Source: Bacteroides intestinalis
Lineage (GTDB): Bacteria > Bacteroidota > Bacteroidia > Bacteroidales > Bacteroidaceae
DNA length: 64,000 bases
Assembly (NCBI RefSeq): GCF_003464595.1
Contig: NZ_QRZF01000002.1
Location: forward strand, 230,052 to 294,051
Direction of reading: 5' to 3'
In this document: positions 1-8,243 of the stretch, piece by piece
Numbering within the stretch: position 1 is the stretch's first letter
How the letters are laid out: each line of letters starts with the position of its first letter
Notes under the pieces: model-generated
The model's input: the letters and a program-made list of their open reading frames with translations, nothing else
Database searches by the model: none
Told to the model about the DNA's origin: nothing
Program-made: the position numbers and the translations under genes

Positions 1-1
1 C

Positions 2-496
2 TGCAGTAATGTGATCTATGAAGATGGTACAGCTAAGTGTTTATTAACGGGAGAAGGTTATGTATCTTTAGACGACCGGGAATATCACTATTACCTGAAG
101 GACCATCAGGGAAACAACCGGGTACTGGTTAACAAGAATGGTGGCGTAGAAGAAATCAACCATTATTATCCATTCGGAGGTGTCTTTGCAAGTGAAGAGA
201 ATGTGCAGCCTTATAAGTATAACGGTAAGGAACTGGATACAAAGAAGGGGCTGAACTGGTATGATTATGGGGCGAGGGAGTATGATGCGGCACTGGGAGT
301 CTTTACTACGTTGGATCCTTCATCCGAAAAGTATTACTCGACTTCTCCCTATGCTTATTGTGGAGGTAATCCTATAAATAGGATAGATCCTACAGGAGCG
401 GATTGGTATAGAGACGAATATGGTAATTATCATTGGGTCAAAGCGGGAACTAATGTCACTGAAGGATGGACTCCTTTAAGTCCCATTCATCTATAG
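2..496 (+). CDS. RHS core fragment, copy A (5' end outside window)
   Basis: This is the 3' part of an RHS (YD-repeat) gene; the frame is open from the first bases, so its start lies to the left. It carries the RHS core signatures KDHQGNNR, YYPFGG, KYNGKEL and YDYGAREYDAALG, then the variable PINRIDPTGADW segment. RHS cores form a shell around a C-terminal toxin that is delivered to other cells or kept in the producer. The core is almost identical at nucleotide level to copies B and C downstream. The frame stops at 496, while the homologous reading in copy B continues, so I infer a one-base frameshift near 485 that separates core from toxin tip. Whether this is the end of a full-length rhs gene or an orphan cassette cannot be seen here. 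Confidence 0.8.
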   Translation, partial: CSNVIYEDGTAKCLLTGEGYVSLDDREYHYYLKDHQGNNRVLVNKNGGVEEINHYYPFGGVFASEENVQPYKYNGKELDTKKGLNWYDYGAREYDAALGVFTTLDPSSEKYYSTSPYAYCGGNPINRIDPTGADWYRDEYGNYHWVKAGTNVTEGWTPLSPIHL

Positions 497-972
497 AAAT
501 AGCACCTGCTGTAACTTCTGGTAATCCTCTGGTAGCTCCAGATGTGGATGCTATTACTGGTGCTGCTCCTCGCGCTTCTTTGTTTACAGAAGAAAGAAGC
601 AGTCAATTCGAAATGGGGAATGCTATTGAATTACCCATTCCAGTTGGAGGTCTTGTTGCACCAGCTATGGAGGGTGTTTCACTTTCTTCAGGTGCTCTTA
701 TATTAACGATTCCGCTACTTCTTCAAGGAGATGAGTCTCCTGCTTATGTGAAAGAGGCTACTGATAGTAAGAAAAATGAAAAGCATGGGGATAGTGGAAG
801 AGCTATGGAAAAAGCAAAGAAGAAAATGGGAGAACTGGACAATAAGCTACAAAATGAAAATTTGAGTAGGAGAGATCGAAATAGGATGAAAAATAAAAAG
901 AGACATATTCGTGAAGATGGAGAATTTAAAAATAAAGGAGAGGAACATAGTCATGGGAACACAAAACGGTAA
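466..972 (+). CDS. RHS C-terminal toxin tip, copy A (frameshifted continuation)
   Basis: This reading frame continues copy A after the apparent frameshift: its SIEI residues line up with SIEI in copy B at the same distance from the GADWY..EGWT segment. It has a hydrophobic glycine/alanine stretch around residues 55-88, then a strongly basic, helix-forming C-terminus (residues c.100-168) with HGD near its start and HSHG near the end. Similar charged tails are common at the tips of polymorphic toxins, but I cannot assign an activity. The stop overlaps the start of the next gene by 20 bases, as expected for a toxin/immunity pair. The upstream ATG at 466 is probably not a real start; if the frameshift is real the tip is silent unless recombined onto an intact core. 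Confidence 0.6.
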   Translation: MDSFKSHSSIEIAPAVTSGNPLVAPDVDAITGAAPRASLFTEERSSQFEMGNAIELPIPVGGLVAPAMEGVSLSSGALILTIPLLLQGDESPAYVKEATDSKKNEKHGDSGRAMEKAKKKMGELDNKLQNENLSRRDRNRMKNKKRHIREDGEFKNKGEEHSHGNTKR

Positions 973-1498
973 AATAACTTTTATCCCTCAGCAGGGAATT
1001 GTGGCAGACAATAAGAAAGGAGTAACTGCATTCTTTAAATTTGGAGAGGATGTGCGGGAGCAACTTGTTTTTCCTTATACTGTAGAGAGGCACCGAATTC
1101 GAAATAAAAATAATGGAGGGAAGTATTATTCATTATATATGTTTTTTGATGAAAGCTTTAGGGTGTGGACAGAGAAAGGACTAACTAAGATTTCAGGATT
1201 TGGTTGCCACAAAAGCTTTGTTTTTAAGGGATATGAACTTATTGGAATGGACTTAGAACGATTTTTGCAACTAAATCTTTTTCATTTAGATTATATAGAT
1301 GAGGATTATTATAGTGTTGCACCTGGGATAAACTTTAGACACTATAAAGTCTATTATAACTTAGCATTTCAATTGTCCATATATATTTGGAGAAAGAAAA
1401 TCCGTGAGGTTTTAGTCTGTGGTTTTTTTTTCGAAACAAAAAAGTATGAAGATCCTGATTATCTGGAAATATTTAAATTAAAAAAAATCGAAGATTAG
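953..1498 (+). CDS. putative immunity protein for RHS tip A
   Basis: This is a 181-residue soluble protein with no signal peptide or membrane segment and many aromatic residues. I do not recognise the family. The ATG at 953 was chosen over 911 because a purine-rich GGAGAGG lies about 8 bases upstream and because the homologous fragment at 6826 starts at the same place (shared FI.QQ.IVADN.KG.T pattern). It overlaps the toxin tip's stop codon, the classical position of a cognate immunity gene. The role is inferred from position only. A hairpin that looks like a terminator follows at 1584. Confidence 0.65.
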   Translation: MGTQNGKITFIPQQGIVADNKKGVTAFFKFGEDVREQLVFPYTVERHRIRNKNNGGKYYSLYMFFDESFRVWTEKGLTKISGFGCHKSFVFKGYELIGMDLERFLQLNLFHLDYIDEDYYSVAPGINFRHYKVYYNLAFQLSIYIWRKKIREVLVCGFFFETKKYEDPDYLEIFKLKKIED

Positions 1499-1583
1499 CA
1501 AAATCTATGTAGTATCGTTCCGTTCGATATTATTATCCGACTGTATCGAGTTCTAAGATTCTCAATCCACTAATCTAATTTGT

Positions 1584-1626
1584 CCCTATCTCTGAATATG
1601 AATATTTGCAGAGATAGGGATTTCCT
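1584..1626 (+). terminator. hairpin terminator after immunity gene A
   Basis: CCCTATCTCTG (1584-1594) pairs perfectly with CAGAGATAGGG (1609-1619), followed by a short T-containing stretch. A related hairpin, preceded by the same TAATCTAA context, occurs at 4290. Confidence 0.6.
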
Positions 1627-1726
1627 ATCTGGACTATATCACTTGTCATAACGAGCTGGAACACCATTTATTATACGGTACAAAAGGCTGTTCAATAATA
1701 CTGTTTAAATAATAATATCTTACAGT

Positions 1727-3115
1727 ATGATTGGTAACCTTACGATGAAGTTGACCGGTAATCAGCTGAACCGTGTGGATGATGCCTCTACAGCTTCTGC
1801 TTATGGTGGTGGATTCGAATTTAAAGATGCTGTGAAACAGGATAATGAATATGCTTATGATGCCAATGGTAATTTAACACAAGATTTAAACAAAGGTATA
1901 GAGGATATTCAATACAATTGCTTAAATTTGCCAAGACTGGTAAAGTTTAAGGATCAGAGTACTATTACTTATACTTATGCGGCAGACGGTACAAAGCTCC
2001 GCGTGGAACATAAGATAGGAAGTAGCACTACCCGGACGACTTACTGCAGTAATGTGATCTATGAAGATGGTACAGCCAAATGTTTATTAACGGAAGAAGG
2101 TTATGTCTCTTTAGACGACCGGGAATATCACTATTACCTGAAGGACCATCAGGGAAACAACCGGGTACTGGTTAACAAGAATGGTGGCGTAGAAGAAATC
2201 AACCATTATTATCCATTCGGAGGTGTCTTTGCAAGTGAAGAGAATGTGCAGCCTTATAAATATAATGGTAAGGAACTGAATGCAAAGAAGGGACTGAACT
2301 GGTATGATTATGGGGCGAGACAGTATGATGCGGCGCTGGGAATCTTTACTACGGTAGATCCTTCATCTGAAAAGTATTACCCGACCTCTCCTTATGTTTA
2401 TTGTGGAGGTGATCCTATAAATAGGATAGATCCTACGGGAGCAGATTGGTATAAGGATAGTGACGGCAATTATCATTGGGCTGAAAGAGGTGGCTACATT
2501 GCTGAAGGATGGACATGGGTCGGATCTTCCGTATCTATAGAAATAAGTAAAAACCGGTATGTCAATTACTATGAGAATGGTGGTATTGTAGCCAATAAGC
2601 CGGTCAATACTTTTGATTTGATTGCTTCCAGCCCTAAGTTGCAGAACCTTTTTCTTGGTGAGAATAGTCTGTTATCGGAGGCTTCAAAGTCAAGGCTGTT
2701 CAATGGACTTGTAGCGCGAGGGACGGATGCTATTGCAAGGCCGATAGGAGAATTTTTAGTTTGGAATGGTGCAGGTGAACTTGGTGGACCTCTGCTCGGT
2801 AAAGCTATAGGGTGGATACTCGGGAGGGTGATGACTAAAGTGAATCCGTTGTTGCGTCCTTTAGGACTTGGAAACACAGGTAGGTTTATTTCGAGAAATC
2901 TAACAGAAAAATTAGCGATGCAAGAAATTCTAGCAAATCCTGCTGCTGGTGAAATAATTGAAAGAATGGAGCCTATAAATGATCCACGTTGGTTGGGTTG
3001 GAGAAAAATGCAATATGTACATACTGGATTAGATGGAAATAAAACAGTGATACATTATGTAGGGAAATGGGAAGGAGATGTTCTAAAAGCAGTTGATGAT
3101 TTTAAATTTAAATAG
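1727..3115 (+). CDS. orphan RHS cassette B with C-terminal toxin domain
   Basis: A 462-residue open frame. It begins abruptly inside RHS homology (GNQLNRVDDA, EYAYDANGNLTQDLNKGI), continues through the RHS core (DHQGNNR, YYPFGG, YNGKEL, YDYGARQYDAALG) to about residue 215, then the PINRIDPTGADWYKD linker. The remaining c.190 residues are the tip: a hydrophobic glycine-rich part (c.340-385) and a compact C-terminus with NPAAGEI, NDPRWLGW and VHYVGKW-like strands ending DDFKFK, which resembles small RNase-type tips of polymorphic toxins (family not assigned). It lacks the thousands of bases of a full RHS gene and any secretion signal, so it is most likely a silent tip donor. Near-identity of its core to copies A and C would allow recombination. 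Confidence 0.8.
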   Translation: MIGNLTMKLTGNQLNRVDDASTASAYGGGFEFKDAVKQDNEYAYDANGNLTQDLNKGIEDIQYNCLNLPRLVKFKDQSTITYTYAADGTKLRVEHKIGSSTTRTTYCSNVIYEDGTAKCLLTEEGYVSLDDREYHYYLKDHQGNNRVLVNKNGGVEEINHYYPFGGVFASEENVQPYKYNGKELNAKKGLNWYDYGARQYDAALGIFTTVDPSSEKYYPTSPYVYCGGDPINRIDPTGADWYKDSDGNYHWAERGGYIAEGWTWVGSSVSIEISKNRYVNYYENGGIVANKPVNTFDLIASSPKLQNLFLGENSLLSEASKSRLFNGLVARGTDAIARPIGEFLVWNGAGELGGPLLGKAIGWILGRVMTKVNPLLRPLGLGNTGRFISRNLTEKLAMQEILANPAAGEIIERMEPINDPRWLGWRKMQYVHTGLDGNKTVIHYVGKWEGDVLKAVDDFKFK

Positions 3116-3119
3116 ATTT

Positions 3120-3560
3120 ATGAAAGTACGTTGTATTAATAATACGGGAAAGAGTATAAAAAAGTATGAATATAAGTCTTTAAAGAAAGGACAATTAGGC
3201 CGATTTGGGGCTACTGAACATACGCAATTCGGGTTGGAAATTGGTAAAGAATTTCTAGTGATGGGTATGCTGTTTGGTGAAGGAGCCTTGGATTATTTGA
3301 TAGATGATGGAGGATATATTTCGGCATATCCTTATCCGCTTTTTGAAGTCATTGATAATAAAATCCCTTCCTTTTGGTATTATAAAGCTTTTTATTATAC
3401 AGATGAAAAGTACCCTTATAGAGAAGCTGTTTGGGGGTATTATGAATTGGTTTTTGATGATATGCACTATGAACAACTGGTAGATGTGAAAAAGTCTGCA
3501 TGTCAGATTTATTTTAAATATAAGATGGAGTTAGAACAAGAATTTTGTTCGAATAAATAG
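3120..3560 (+). CDS. putative immunity protein for RHS tip B
   Basis: A 146-residue soluble acidic/aromatic protein starting five bases after the stop of cassette B. The ATG at 3120 is preferred to 3093, which would overlap the toxin. No signal peptide or membrane segment is visible and I do not recognise the family. Immunity function is inferred from its position directly behind the toxin tip and from the matching arrangement in cassettes A and C. It is followed by a spacer/hairpin module that is repeated after immunity gene C. Confidence 0.65.
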   Translation: MKVRCINNTGKSIKKYEYKSLKKGQLGRFGATEHTQFGLEIGKEFLVMGMLFGEGALDYLIDDGGYISAYPYPLFEVIDNKIPSFWYYKAFYYTDEKYPYREAVWGYYELVFDDMHYEQLVDVKKSACQIYFKYKMELEQEFCSNK

Positions 3561-3614
3561 TCTTTGATAATTTCGTTCAGCTGGGTATTATATCTGGCTG
3601 AACGGAGTGTTAGA

Positions 3615-3740
3615 TTTTTTAATCTGCTAATCTTACATATCCCTGACCTTTACTATAAATAATTAGTCTGGTCAGGGTTTTTTCTTGATGATTTTTTGAC
3701 TTAAAAGTTTACTCTAATCTCAAAACGATTAGGATATGAT
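3615..3740. repeat. intergenic spacer repeat, copy 1
   Basis: About 125 bases running from a T-rich stretch through TTTAATCTGCTAATC, a hairpin and CTCAAAACGATTAGG up to the start codon of the next gene. It is nearly identical to 6053-6172, differing at a few bases and in a short insertion. Both copies follow an immunity-type gene. The start codon of the 3736 gene lies within the repeat. Confidence 0.8.
3641..3684 (+). terminator. hairpin terminator after immunity gene B
   Basis: CCCTGACC (3641-3648) pairs with GGTCAGGG (3670-3677), followed by a run of T. It belongs to the duplicated spacer module. Confidence 0.6.
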
Positions 3741-4218
3741 TATTAAATGTTTATTATTGCACATCTTTTTATTTATAGTTCCTACGATATGTATGTCGCA
3801 GGGGGGTGTTACCCATTATATAGAGGATGTAGATGGTCATCCTGTTGATAGGTTGCTGGATGATGGGAAAACAGTAGAATATATAACATTAGAAGGTCAA
3901 AAAGTCATAGCTTATATTGCATATGGTGTGGAATTCAATGCAGGAAAGGATTCATTGGATAACTATGTGAAAAGATTCTATTACAATCAAGAAGGATATG
4001 ATAACGTTGAACTAAATCAACGTATAGTATTCTCTATTTTATTCGACAAGAATTTAAATATAATAGAAGTACGACAGTTGCCTCCTCATTTTTTGAGAAA
4101 GGAAGAATGTTACAAGAAGTTATTTATAGATATTCTGAATAATACTACCGGAATGTGGCATAAGATTATTGAACATAAAGAATGGTATGTGTATTGGTAT
4201 GTTACTCGTCTTTTCTAA
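3736..4218 (+). CDS. small secreted protein, putative orphan immunity
   Basis: A 160-residue protein with an N-terminal signal peptide (hydrophobic residues c.3-18, cleavage near the SQG sequence), so it acts in the periplasm or outside. The C-terminal half (IVFSILFDKNLNIIEVRQL... then a helix) looks like a TonB-C-type beta-alpha-beta unit, as does the protein at 8306. I recognise no named family. No toxin gene precedes it directly, but it sits between two RHS cassettes within a duplicated spacer, so an orphan immunity role against a periplasm-acting toxin is a reasonable inference. Confidence 0.6.
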   Translation: MIIKCLLLHIFLFIVPTICMSQGGVTHYIEDVDGHPVDRLLDDGKTVEYITLEGQKVIAYIAYGVEFNAGKDSLDNYVKRFYYNQEGYDNVELNQRIVFSILFDKNLNIIEVRQLPPHFLRKEECYKKLFIDILNNTTGMWHKIIEHKEWYVYWYVTRLF

Positions 4219-4289
4219 CTTTCTCGTTGCAGCGGGTGTTTCTACGAAAAGAATATTATTCGGCTGTTTTAATTTTCTAATCTAAATTT

Positions 4290-4324
4290 GCCCTGTCTCT
4301 GCATGTAGAGATAGGGCAAATCTT
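4290..4324 (+). terminator. hairpin terminator
   Basis: GCCCTGTCTCT (4290-4300) pairs with AGAGATAGGGC (4307-4317) around a short loop, followed by AAATCTTATT. It is related in sequence and context to the hairpin at 1584. Confidence 0.6.
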
Positions 4325-4429
4325 ATTATTCTTTTCTTTTGTGCATATAAATATTATTTAAAATTATTAGATTACATCCCTTCCACATCTTAAAACAATT
4401 TTAAACTTAAAGATAGAGTAAAATTACAT

Positions 4430-5542
4430 AATGAATATGCTTATGATGCCAATGGTAATTTAACACAAGATTTAAACAAAGGTATAGAGGATATTCAATA
4501 CAATTGCTTAAATTTGCCAAGACTGGTAAAGTTTAAGGATCAGAGTACTATTACTTATACTTATGCGGCAGATGGTACAAAGCTCCGCGTGGAACATAAG
4601 ATAGGAAGTAGCGCTACCCAGACAACTTACTGCAGTAATGTGATCTATGAAGATGGCACAGCCAAGTGTTTATTAACGGAAGAAGGTTATGTCTCTTTAG
4701 ACGACCGGGAATATCACTATTGCCTGAAGGACCATCAGGGAAACAACCGGGTACTGGTTAACAAGAATGGTGGCATAGAAGAAATCAATCATTATTATCC
4801 ATTCGGAGGTGTCTTTGCAAGTGAAGAGAATGTGCAGCCTTATAAGTATAATGGTAAGGAACTGGATACAAAGAAGGGGCTGAACAGGTATGACTATGGG
4901 GCAAGACAGTATGATGCGGCGCTGGGGAGATTTACTACGACAGATAGATTTGCTGAGAAATATTATTCAATGTCATCGTATCAGTATGGAGGAAATAATC
5001 CAGTTGGTAATATCGATGTGAATGGAGATAGTATAGTCATTAGCCCCAATCCCAATGGATTAATTGATTATATAAAATCGAGATTTGGTTACGATACAAA
5101 GTTCCAAAAAACAGTAAAAGCTGATTTAGCACAATTGAAGAAAGATGATAAAACTGTTGCTCAAATAATTTTAAAATTGGAGGACAGTGAAAATATTCAT
5201 CAAATTACAATGGTGGAGGATAGAAGAAAAGGTAACTTAACAGAAGTTGATAAAGAGAAAGCTGCCAAGGGAATTTCACAAGGCACTACTGTTAGATACG
5301 ATCCCTATATTCAAATAGAACCTAGCGGAGAGAAAAGAACTCCGAGGGTAGGACTAAGTCATGAGTTGCAACATTCTTATGATGCAGATCAAGGAACAAT
5401 GACTAGGGAAATAACAGAGAATGGTGTCTTGTTGATTGAAGTACGTGCAATTAATACAGAAAATAAAATAAGAATGAAAACAGGAGATCCTAAAAGAACC
5501 AAATATGGAGGAAGAGAAGTGCCTAAAACACTATTGGAGTAA
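4430..5542 (+). CDS. orphan RHS cassette C with M91-like metallopeptidase tip
   Basis: RHS homology starts at 4430 (NEYAYDANGN) and stays in frame to the stop, but no ATG is in frame; the first possible start is TTG 4514, so this is a truncated cassette. Counting from 4514, the core runs to about residue 139 (ALGRFTT) and then departs completely from copies A and B. The tip carries HELQH at residues 283-287 and a downstream glutamate in LLIEVRAINTENKIR (E309), the layout of zinc-dependent M91/NleD-like effector proteases. The predicted action is cleavage of a target protein in the recipient cell. The last 38 bases overlap the next gene, a likely immunity gene. The family call rests on motif and context. 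Confidence 0.78.
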   Translation, partial: NEYAYDANGNLTQDLNKGIEDIQYNCLNLPRLVKFKDQSTITYTYAADGTKLRVEHKIGSSATQTTYCSNVIYEDGTAKCLLTEEGYVSLDDREYHYCLKDHQGNNRVLVNKNGGIEEINHYYPFGGVFASEENVQPYKYNGKELDTKKGLNRYDYGARQYDAALGRFTTTDRFAEKYYSMSSYQYGGNNPVGNIDVNGDSIVISPNPNGLIDYIKSRFGYDTKFQKTVKADLAQLKKDDKTVAQIILKLEDSENIHQITMVEDRRKGNLTEVDKEKAAKGISQGTTVRYDPYIQIEPSGEKRTPRVGLSHELQHSYDADQGTMTREITENGVLLIEVRAINTENKIRMKTGDPKRTKYGGREVPKTLLE

Positions 5543-6008
5543 AATTATTCTAATTACTGGAATTGCCTTTATTCTTACTGCATGTATGTATATAAATAGA
5601 AAATCCAAAGAACAACATGCAAAAGAAAATGGTAATGAGCCTTATAAAGCTCTAAGTGTAAAATACCAAGATTCTATTTATCGTATGGTATTAAGATCAA
5701 ATGACATTGTCTTAAAAATGAAATATCCAGATGAATTTTTACGAACTTTAAAAGATTCAGGAGTTTTAAACATTGATAGTGCAACTTTTTATGAATTAAG
5801 AAAAGATATAGTAACACCTCAACCTCTAATAGATTCTATCTATAAAGGAAATGTTGATACTCTACTTTCTCACTTTTTTGATGATAATGGTTTTATTGCC
5901 TTTGAATTATCATATGATGAAGAAAAATACCTAATTGATATTTTATATCGAAATAAAATTCTTGTAAATGTTGCTTGTGAATCAGGATATTTATATATTG
6001 ACAACTGA
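5505..6008 (+). CDS. membrane-anchored/lipoprotein immunity candidate for tip C
   Basis: A 167-residue protein whose start (ATG 5505) overlaps the metallopeptidase toxin tip. A hydrophobic segment (residues c.12-28) ends in LTAC, so it may be a lipoprotein, or else anchored by one helix; the rest is a soluble, lysine- and aspartate-rich domain facing the periplasm. No known family is recognised. Immunity to the upstream protease is inferred from overlap and order. A periplasm-facing anchor would fit a toxin that is neutralised in the envelope. Confidence 0.62.
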   Translation: MEEEKCLKHYWSKIILITGIAFILTACMYINRKSKEQHAKENGNEPYKALSVKYQDSIYRMVLRSNDIVLKMKYPDEFLRTLKDSGVLNIDSATFYELRKDIVTPQPLIDSIYKGNVDTLLSHFFDDNGFIAFELSYDEEKYLIDILYRNKILVNVACESGYLYIDN

Positions 6009-6052
6009 TCTCGTTCGATTGGATATTCTATTTGATTGTATCAAGTCTTGAA

Positions 6053-6172
6053 TTTTTAATCTGCTAATCTTACATATCCCTGACCTTTACTATAAACAAT
6101 TAGTCTGGTCAGTTTTTGGGTGATTTTTGACTTAAAAGCTTACTCTAATGTCAAAACGATTAGGATATGATT
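6053..6172. repeat. intergenic spacer repeat, copy 2
   Basis: Nearly identical to 3615-3740, including the hairpin arms around CCCTGACC and GGTCAG and the CAAAACGATTAGG end. An ATG sits at the same position as the 3736 start, but here it opens only a 28-codon frame (6167-6253) that may be a gene scar. Confidence 0.8.
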
Positions 6173-6292
6173 GTAGTTAGTACTTGCGAAATAAGTGTAA
6201 TGGATAAATGGCTCTCCTTGGGAATTGTGGATATACTCTTTATTGTATATTGATTCTCAGGGGAGCTTTAAAATCTTATAAGTGTTTAGAAT

Positions 6293-6772
6293 ATGAAAAA
6301 TGGGTCTTCTTTTTTTAGATTATTATTAGTTATATGTATTGTGTTAATACATATACACATGAGCTTATATACAATAGGAAATATGACTAATCCTGTGACC
6401 TTTGTAATGATGTATTTACGATCAGATACGGATTTTATTTGGATATTTACCGGCTTTTGTGTGCAACTTATAGTAACAGCTTTGGCCGCTTACTTAATTT
6501 TGGGTTGGAAGCGGCTTTGGTGTTGGTTCCTAATTCTAATTTTGGGATTGTTTACCGTGCTTTATGCACTTGATTATCTGAATTTTTATTATTCATTACT
6601 TCCTGATATAGGCCTTAGTAGTATTTATTACAAGATTTATGAATATCCACAAGCTTTTGAGGGTGGAGTATATTATATCTTCTTGCAGTTATCAGCTATA
6701 TTGTTATATGGTTTCTTTGATTTCTTATTGAAAATCAAGGGCAAAAATCATGGGAAATCGGAGGAGAAGTAG
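6293..6772 (+). CDS. four-helix membrane protein, putative orphan immunity
   Basis: A 159-residue integral membrane protein with about four hydrophobic segments (residues c.8-28, 46-70, 75-95, 125-148) and a short basic C-terminal tail (KIKGKNHGKSEEK). I recognise no family. Small polytopic membrane proteins next to RHS cassettes often protect against membrane-acting toxins, but no toxin tip is next to it, so this is inference from neighbourhood. Low GC and separate hairpins fit the surrounding island. Confidence 0.6.
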   Translation: MKNGSSFFRLLLVICIVLIHIHMSLYTIGNMTNPVTFVMMYLRSDTDFIWIFTGFCVQLIVTALAAYLILGWKRLWCWFLILILGLFTVLYALDYLNFYYSLLPDIGLSSIYYKIYEYPQAFEGGVYYIFLQLSAILLYGFFDFLLKIKGKNHGKSEEK

Positions 6773-6825
6773 TGTTTTCCTTTTTAAGTGAAGATTAAGT
6801 GCAAGGAAAGGAGGAGAATATAATT

Positions 6826-6991
6826 ATGAAAATTCGAAATAGTAAAAGAACTTTTATCCTTCAGCAAGACATTGTGGCGGATAATAGAAAGGGGCTAACT
6901 AACAACTTAATGCAGTAATGTGATCTATGAAGATGGTACAGCCAAGTGGTTATTAACGGAAGAAGGTTATGTATCTTTGGATAACAGAGAG
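6826..6991 (+). pseudogene. hybrid scar: immunity-gene 5' end joined to RHS core fragment
   Basis: A frame beginning at ATG 6826 after a good GGAGG site copies the start of immunity gene A (FILQQDIVADNRKGLTN compared with FIPQQGIVADNKKGVTA) for about 25 codons. From about 6904 it runs into RHS core sequence that matches 4624-4710 (ttactGCAGTAATGTGATCTATGAAGATGG region) and stops at once. After about 6985 the RHS match ends. Neither half can be functional. It is a recombination scar and shows that both the RHS core and immunity genes have been moved here. Confidence 0.75.
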
Positions 6992-7127
6992 TTCTGTACA
7001 CCTGATGGCGGAAAAGTATTATTAAGTAAGCTTCTGTGAATTATTGCTCTTTTGATTTCGTAAATAAAGTGTGATTAAAGGTATATATAGGGAATGGTGA
7101 TTCATGGGCATTGAAGGAGGATGGGAA

Positions 7128-7394
7128 ATGAAGAAAAAAATATTTTTTTGTATAATATCATTGTTGTATCTTCTTGTGTGGGGATATTATAGTAAAGTGA
7201 TAGAAATAGCACAAGGTGGAAATGGATTGGGAGGTGCTTTATTTTTGTGCTATGCAGCTATTATTTATACTATTTTTGAGATACTATTTGTGTGTTTAAT
7301 ATATAAAGAACGTAGAAAGTTAGAAGTCTTATTCTATATATTAATTTATATTGTATGCATTTTCCCATTTGTGATACAGCTGTTTTTATGGTAA
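7128..7394 (+). CDS. small membrane protein (three helices)
   Basis: An 88-residue protein with three hydrophobic segments (residues c.3-20, 32-58, 65-87). The ATG at 7128 is chosen because GGAGGATGG lies just upstream; 7104 is a less likely start. Family unknown. It follows the RHS/immunity scar and precedes other small membrane proteins, so it may be another leftover immunity gene. Nothing in the sequence points to a specific function. Confidence 0.55.
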   Translation: MKKKIFFCIISLLYLLVWGYYSKVIEIAQGGNGLGGALFLCYAAIIYTIFEILFVCLIYKERRKLEVLFYILIYIVCIFPFVIQLFLW

Positions 7395-7566
7395 GTACAA
7401 ACAAATTATCATTTGGACTTTATTATTTTGTTCAGTCGAATATTTTATCTGGCTGAACAGGGTATTAAATGTTTGCGAAATCTTGTTCCAAGTATTTCAT
7501 TTAAAGAGATCATTAAAAACAATCCAAATAAACAATATATGCGACGCATAAAAAAAATGAAAACAG

Positions 7567-7887
7567 ATGAATGATTTTATTAGAATAATAAAGAAAGTAA
7601 GGTTGACTCCTATTCTTATTTATTCACTGATATTAATTATAGATAATCTTTTTTCTATGCCATTTATCAGTGGAGTTAACCAAGGGGCTATAGGAAATGT
7701 AATTTCGCTTTTAATAATAATATTATCTGTAATAGTTCTTGTAATAGAACGTTTTATTTCGTTTGGGAGTTACAATAAAAATCTCTGTATAATAGAGTTT
7801 ATACTCATAGCTATTACAACATTTTTTTATTGGTGTATTTTTTATTCATTGCCATTGTCAACAATGAATAGGCTTATTATGAATTGA
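7567..7887 (+). CDS. small membrane protein (three helices)
   Basis: A 106-residue protein with three clear hydrophobic segments (residues c.13-30, 42-62, 75-95). No family is recognised. The upstream spacer (7425-7470) repeats the GTTCAG..TATCTGGCTGAAC hairpin arms seen after immunity gene B near 3575-3605, which links it to the same modular island. Its pairing with the next membrane gene 39 bases downstream suggests joint transcription. Confidence 0.5.
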   Translation: MNDFIRIIKKVRLTPILIYSLILIIDNLFSMPFISGVNQGAIGNVISLLIIILSVIVLVIERFISFGSYNKNLCIIEFILIAITTFFYWCIFYSLPLSTMNRLIMN

Positions 7888-7925
7888 AATAATCTACGAG
7901 GGTATGTAATAGAAAGAAATAGATA

Positions 7926-8243
7926 ATGATAAAAAGAAATATATTAAACATTATTTTGCCTTTGTATTGGGGTTTACAAGGAATTTTTCTTCTTTCGATT
8001 CAGTCTATAGGTGCAATAATTGCTGCAGTAATTCTGCTGACAATATCTCTATTGAAAGTAATCTTGAGGAATCCTAATTGTGATATTCTGTTTTTAATAG
8101 TATGTTTCTTCTATTCTGTTTGTTTATGTGTTACTATATTTCTTTTATATTCTCTTTTCGAAATATCTATTATATTGCCTATATTTACAGTCGTAAATTT
8201 CTTGGTGATTGTATGTATGTTAAGGTTGTATGGGCATCGATAA
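7926..8243 (+). CDS. small membrane protein (three to four helices)
   Basis: A 105-residue very hydrophobic protein with segments covering most of its length (c.8-30, 33-48, 52-72, 75-100). Family unknown. Close behind the 7567 gene, in the same direction and of similar type. A frame starting at 8102 overlaps it in another phase and is not considered real. Confidence 0.5.
   Translation: MIKRNILNIILPLYWGLQGIFLLSIQSIGAIIAAVILLTISLLKVILRNPNCDILFLIVCFFYSVCLCVTIFLLYSLFEISIILPIFTVVNFLVIVCMLRLYGHR

Noticed and set aside
6167..6253. 28-codon frame starting at the same ATG position as the 3736 gene
   Set aside because: Too short, no similarity beyond the first two residues; treated as part of the spacer duplication.
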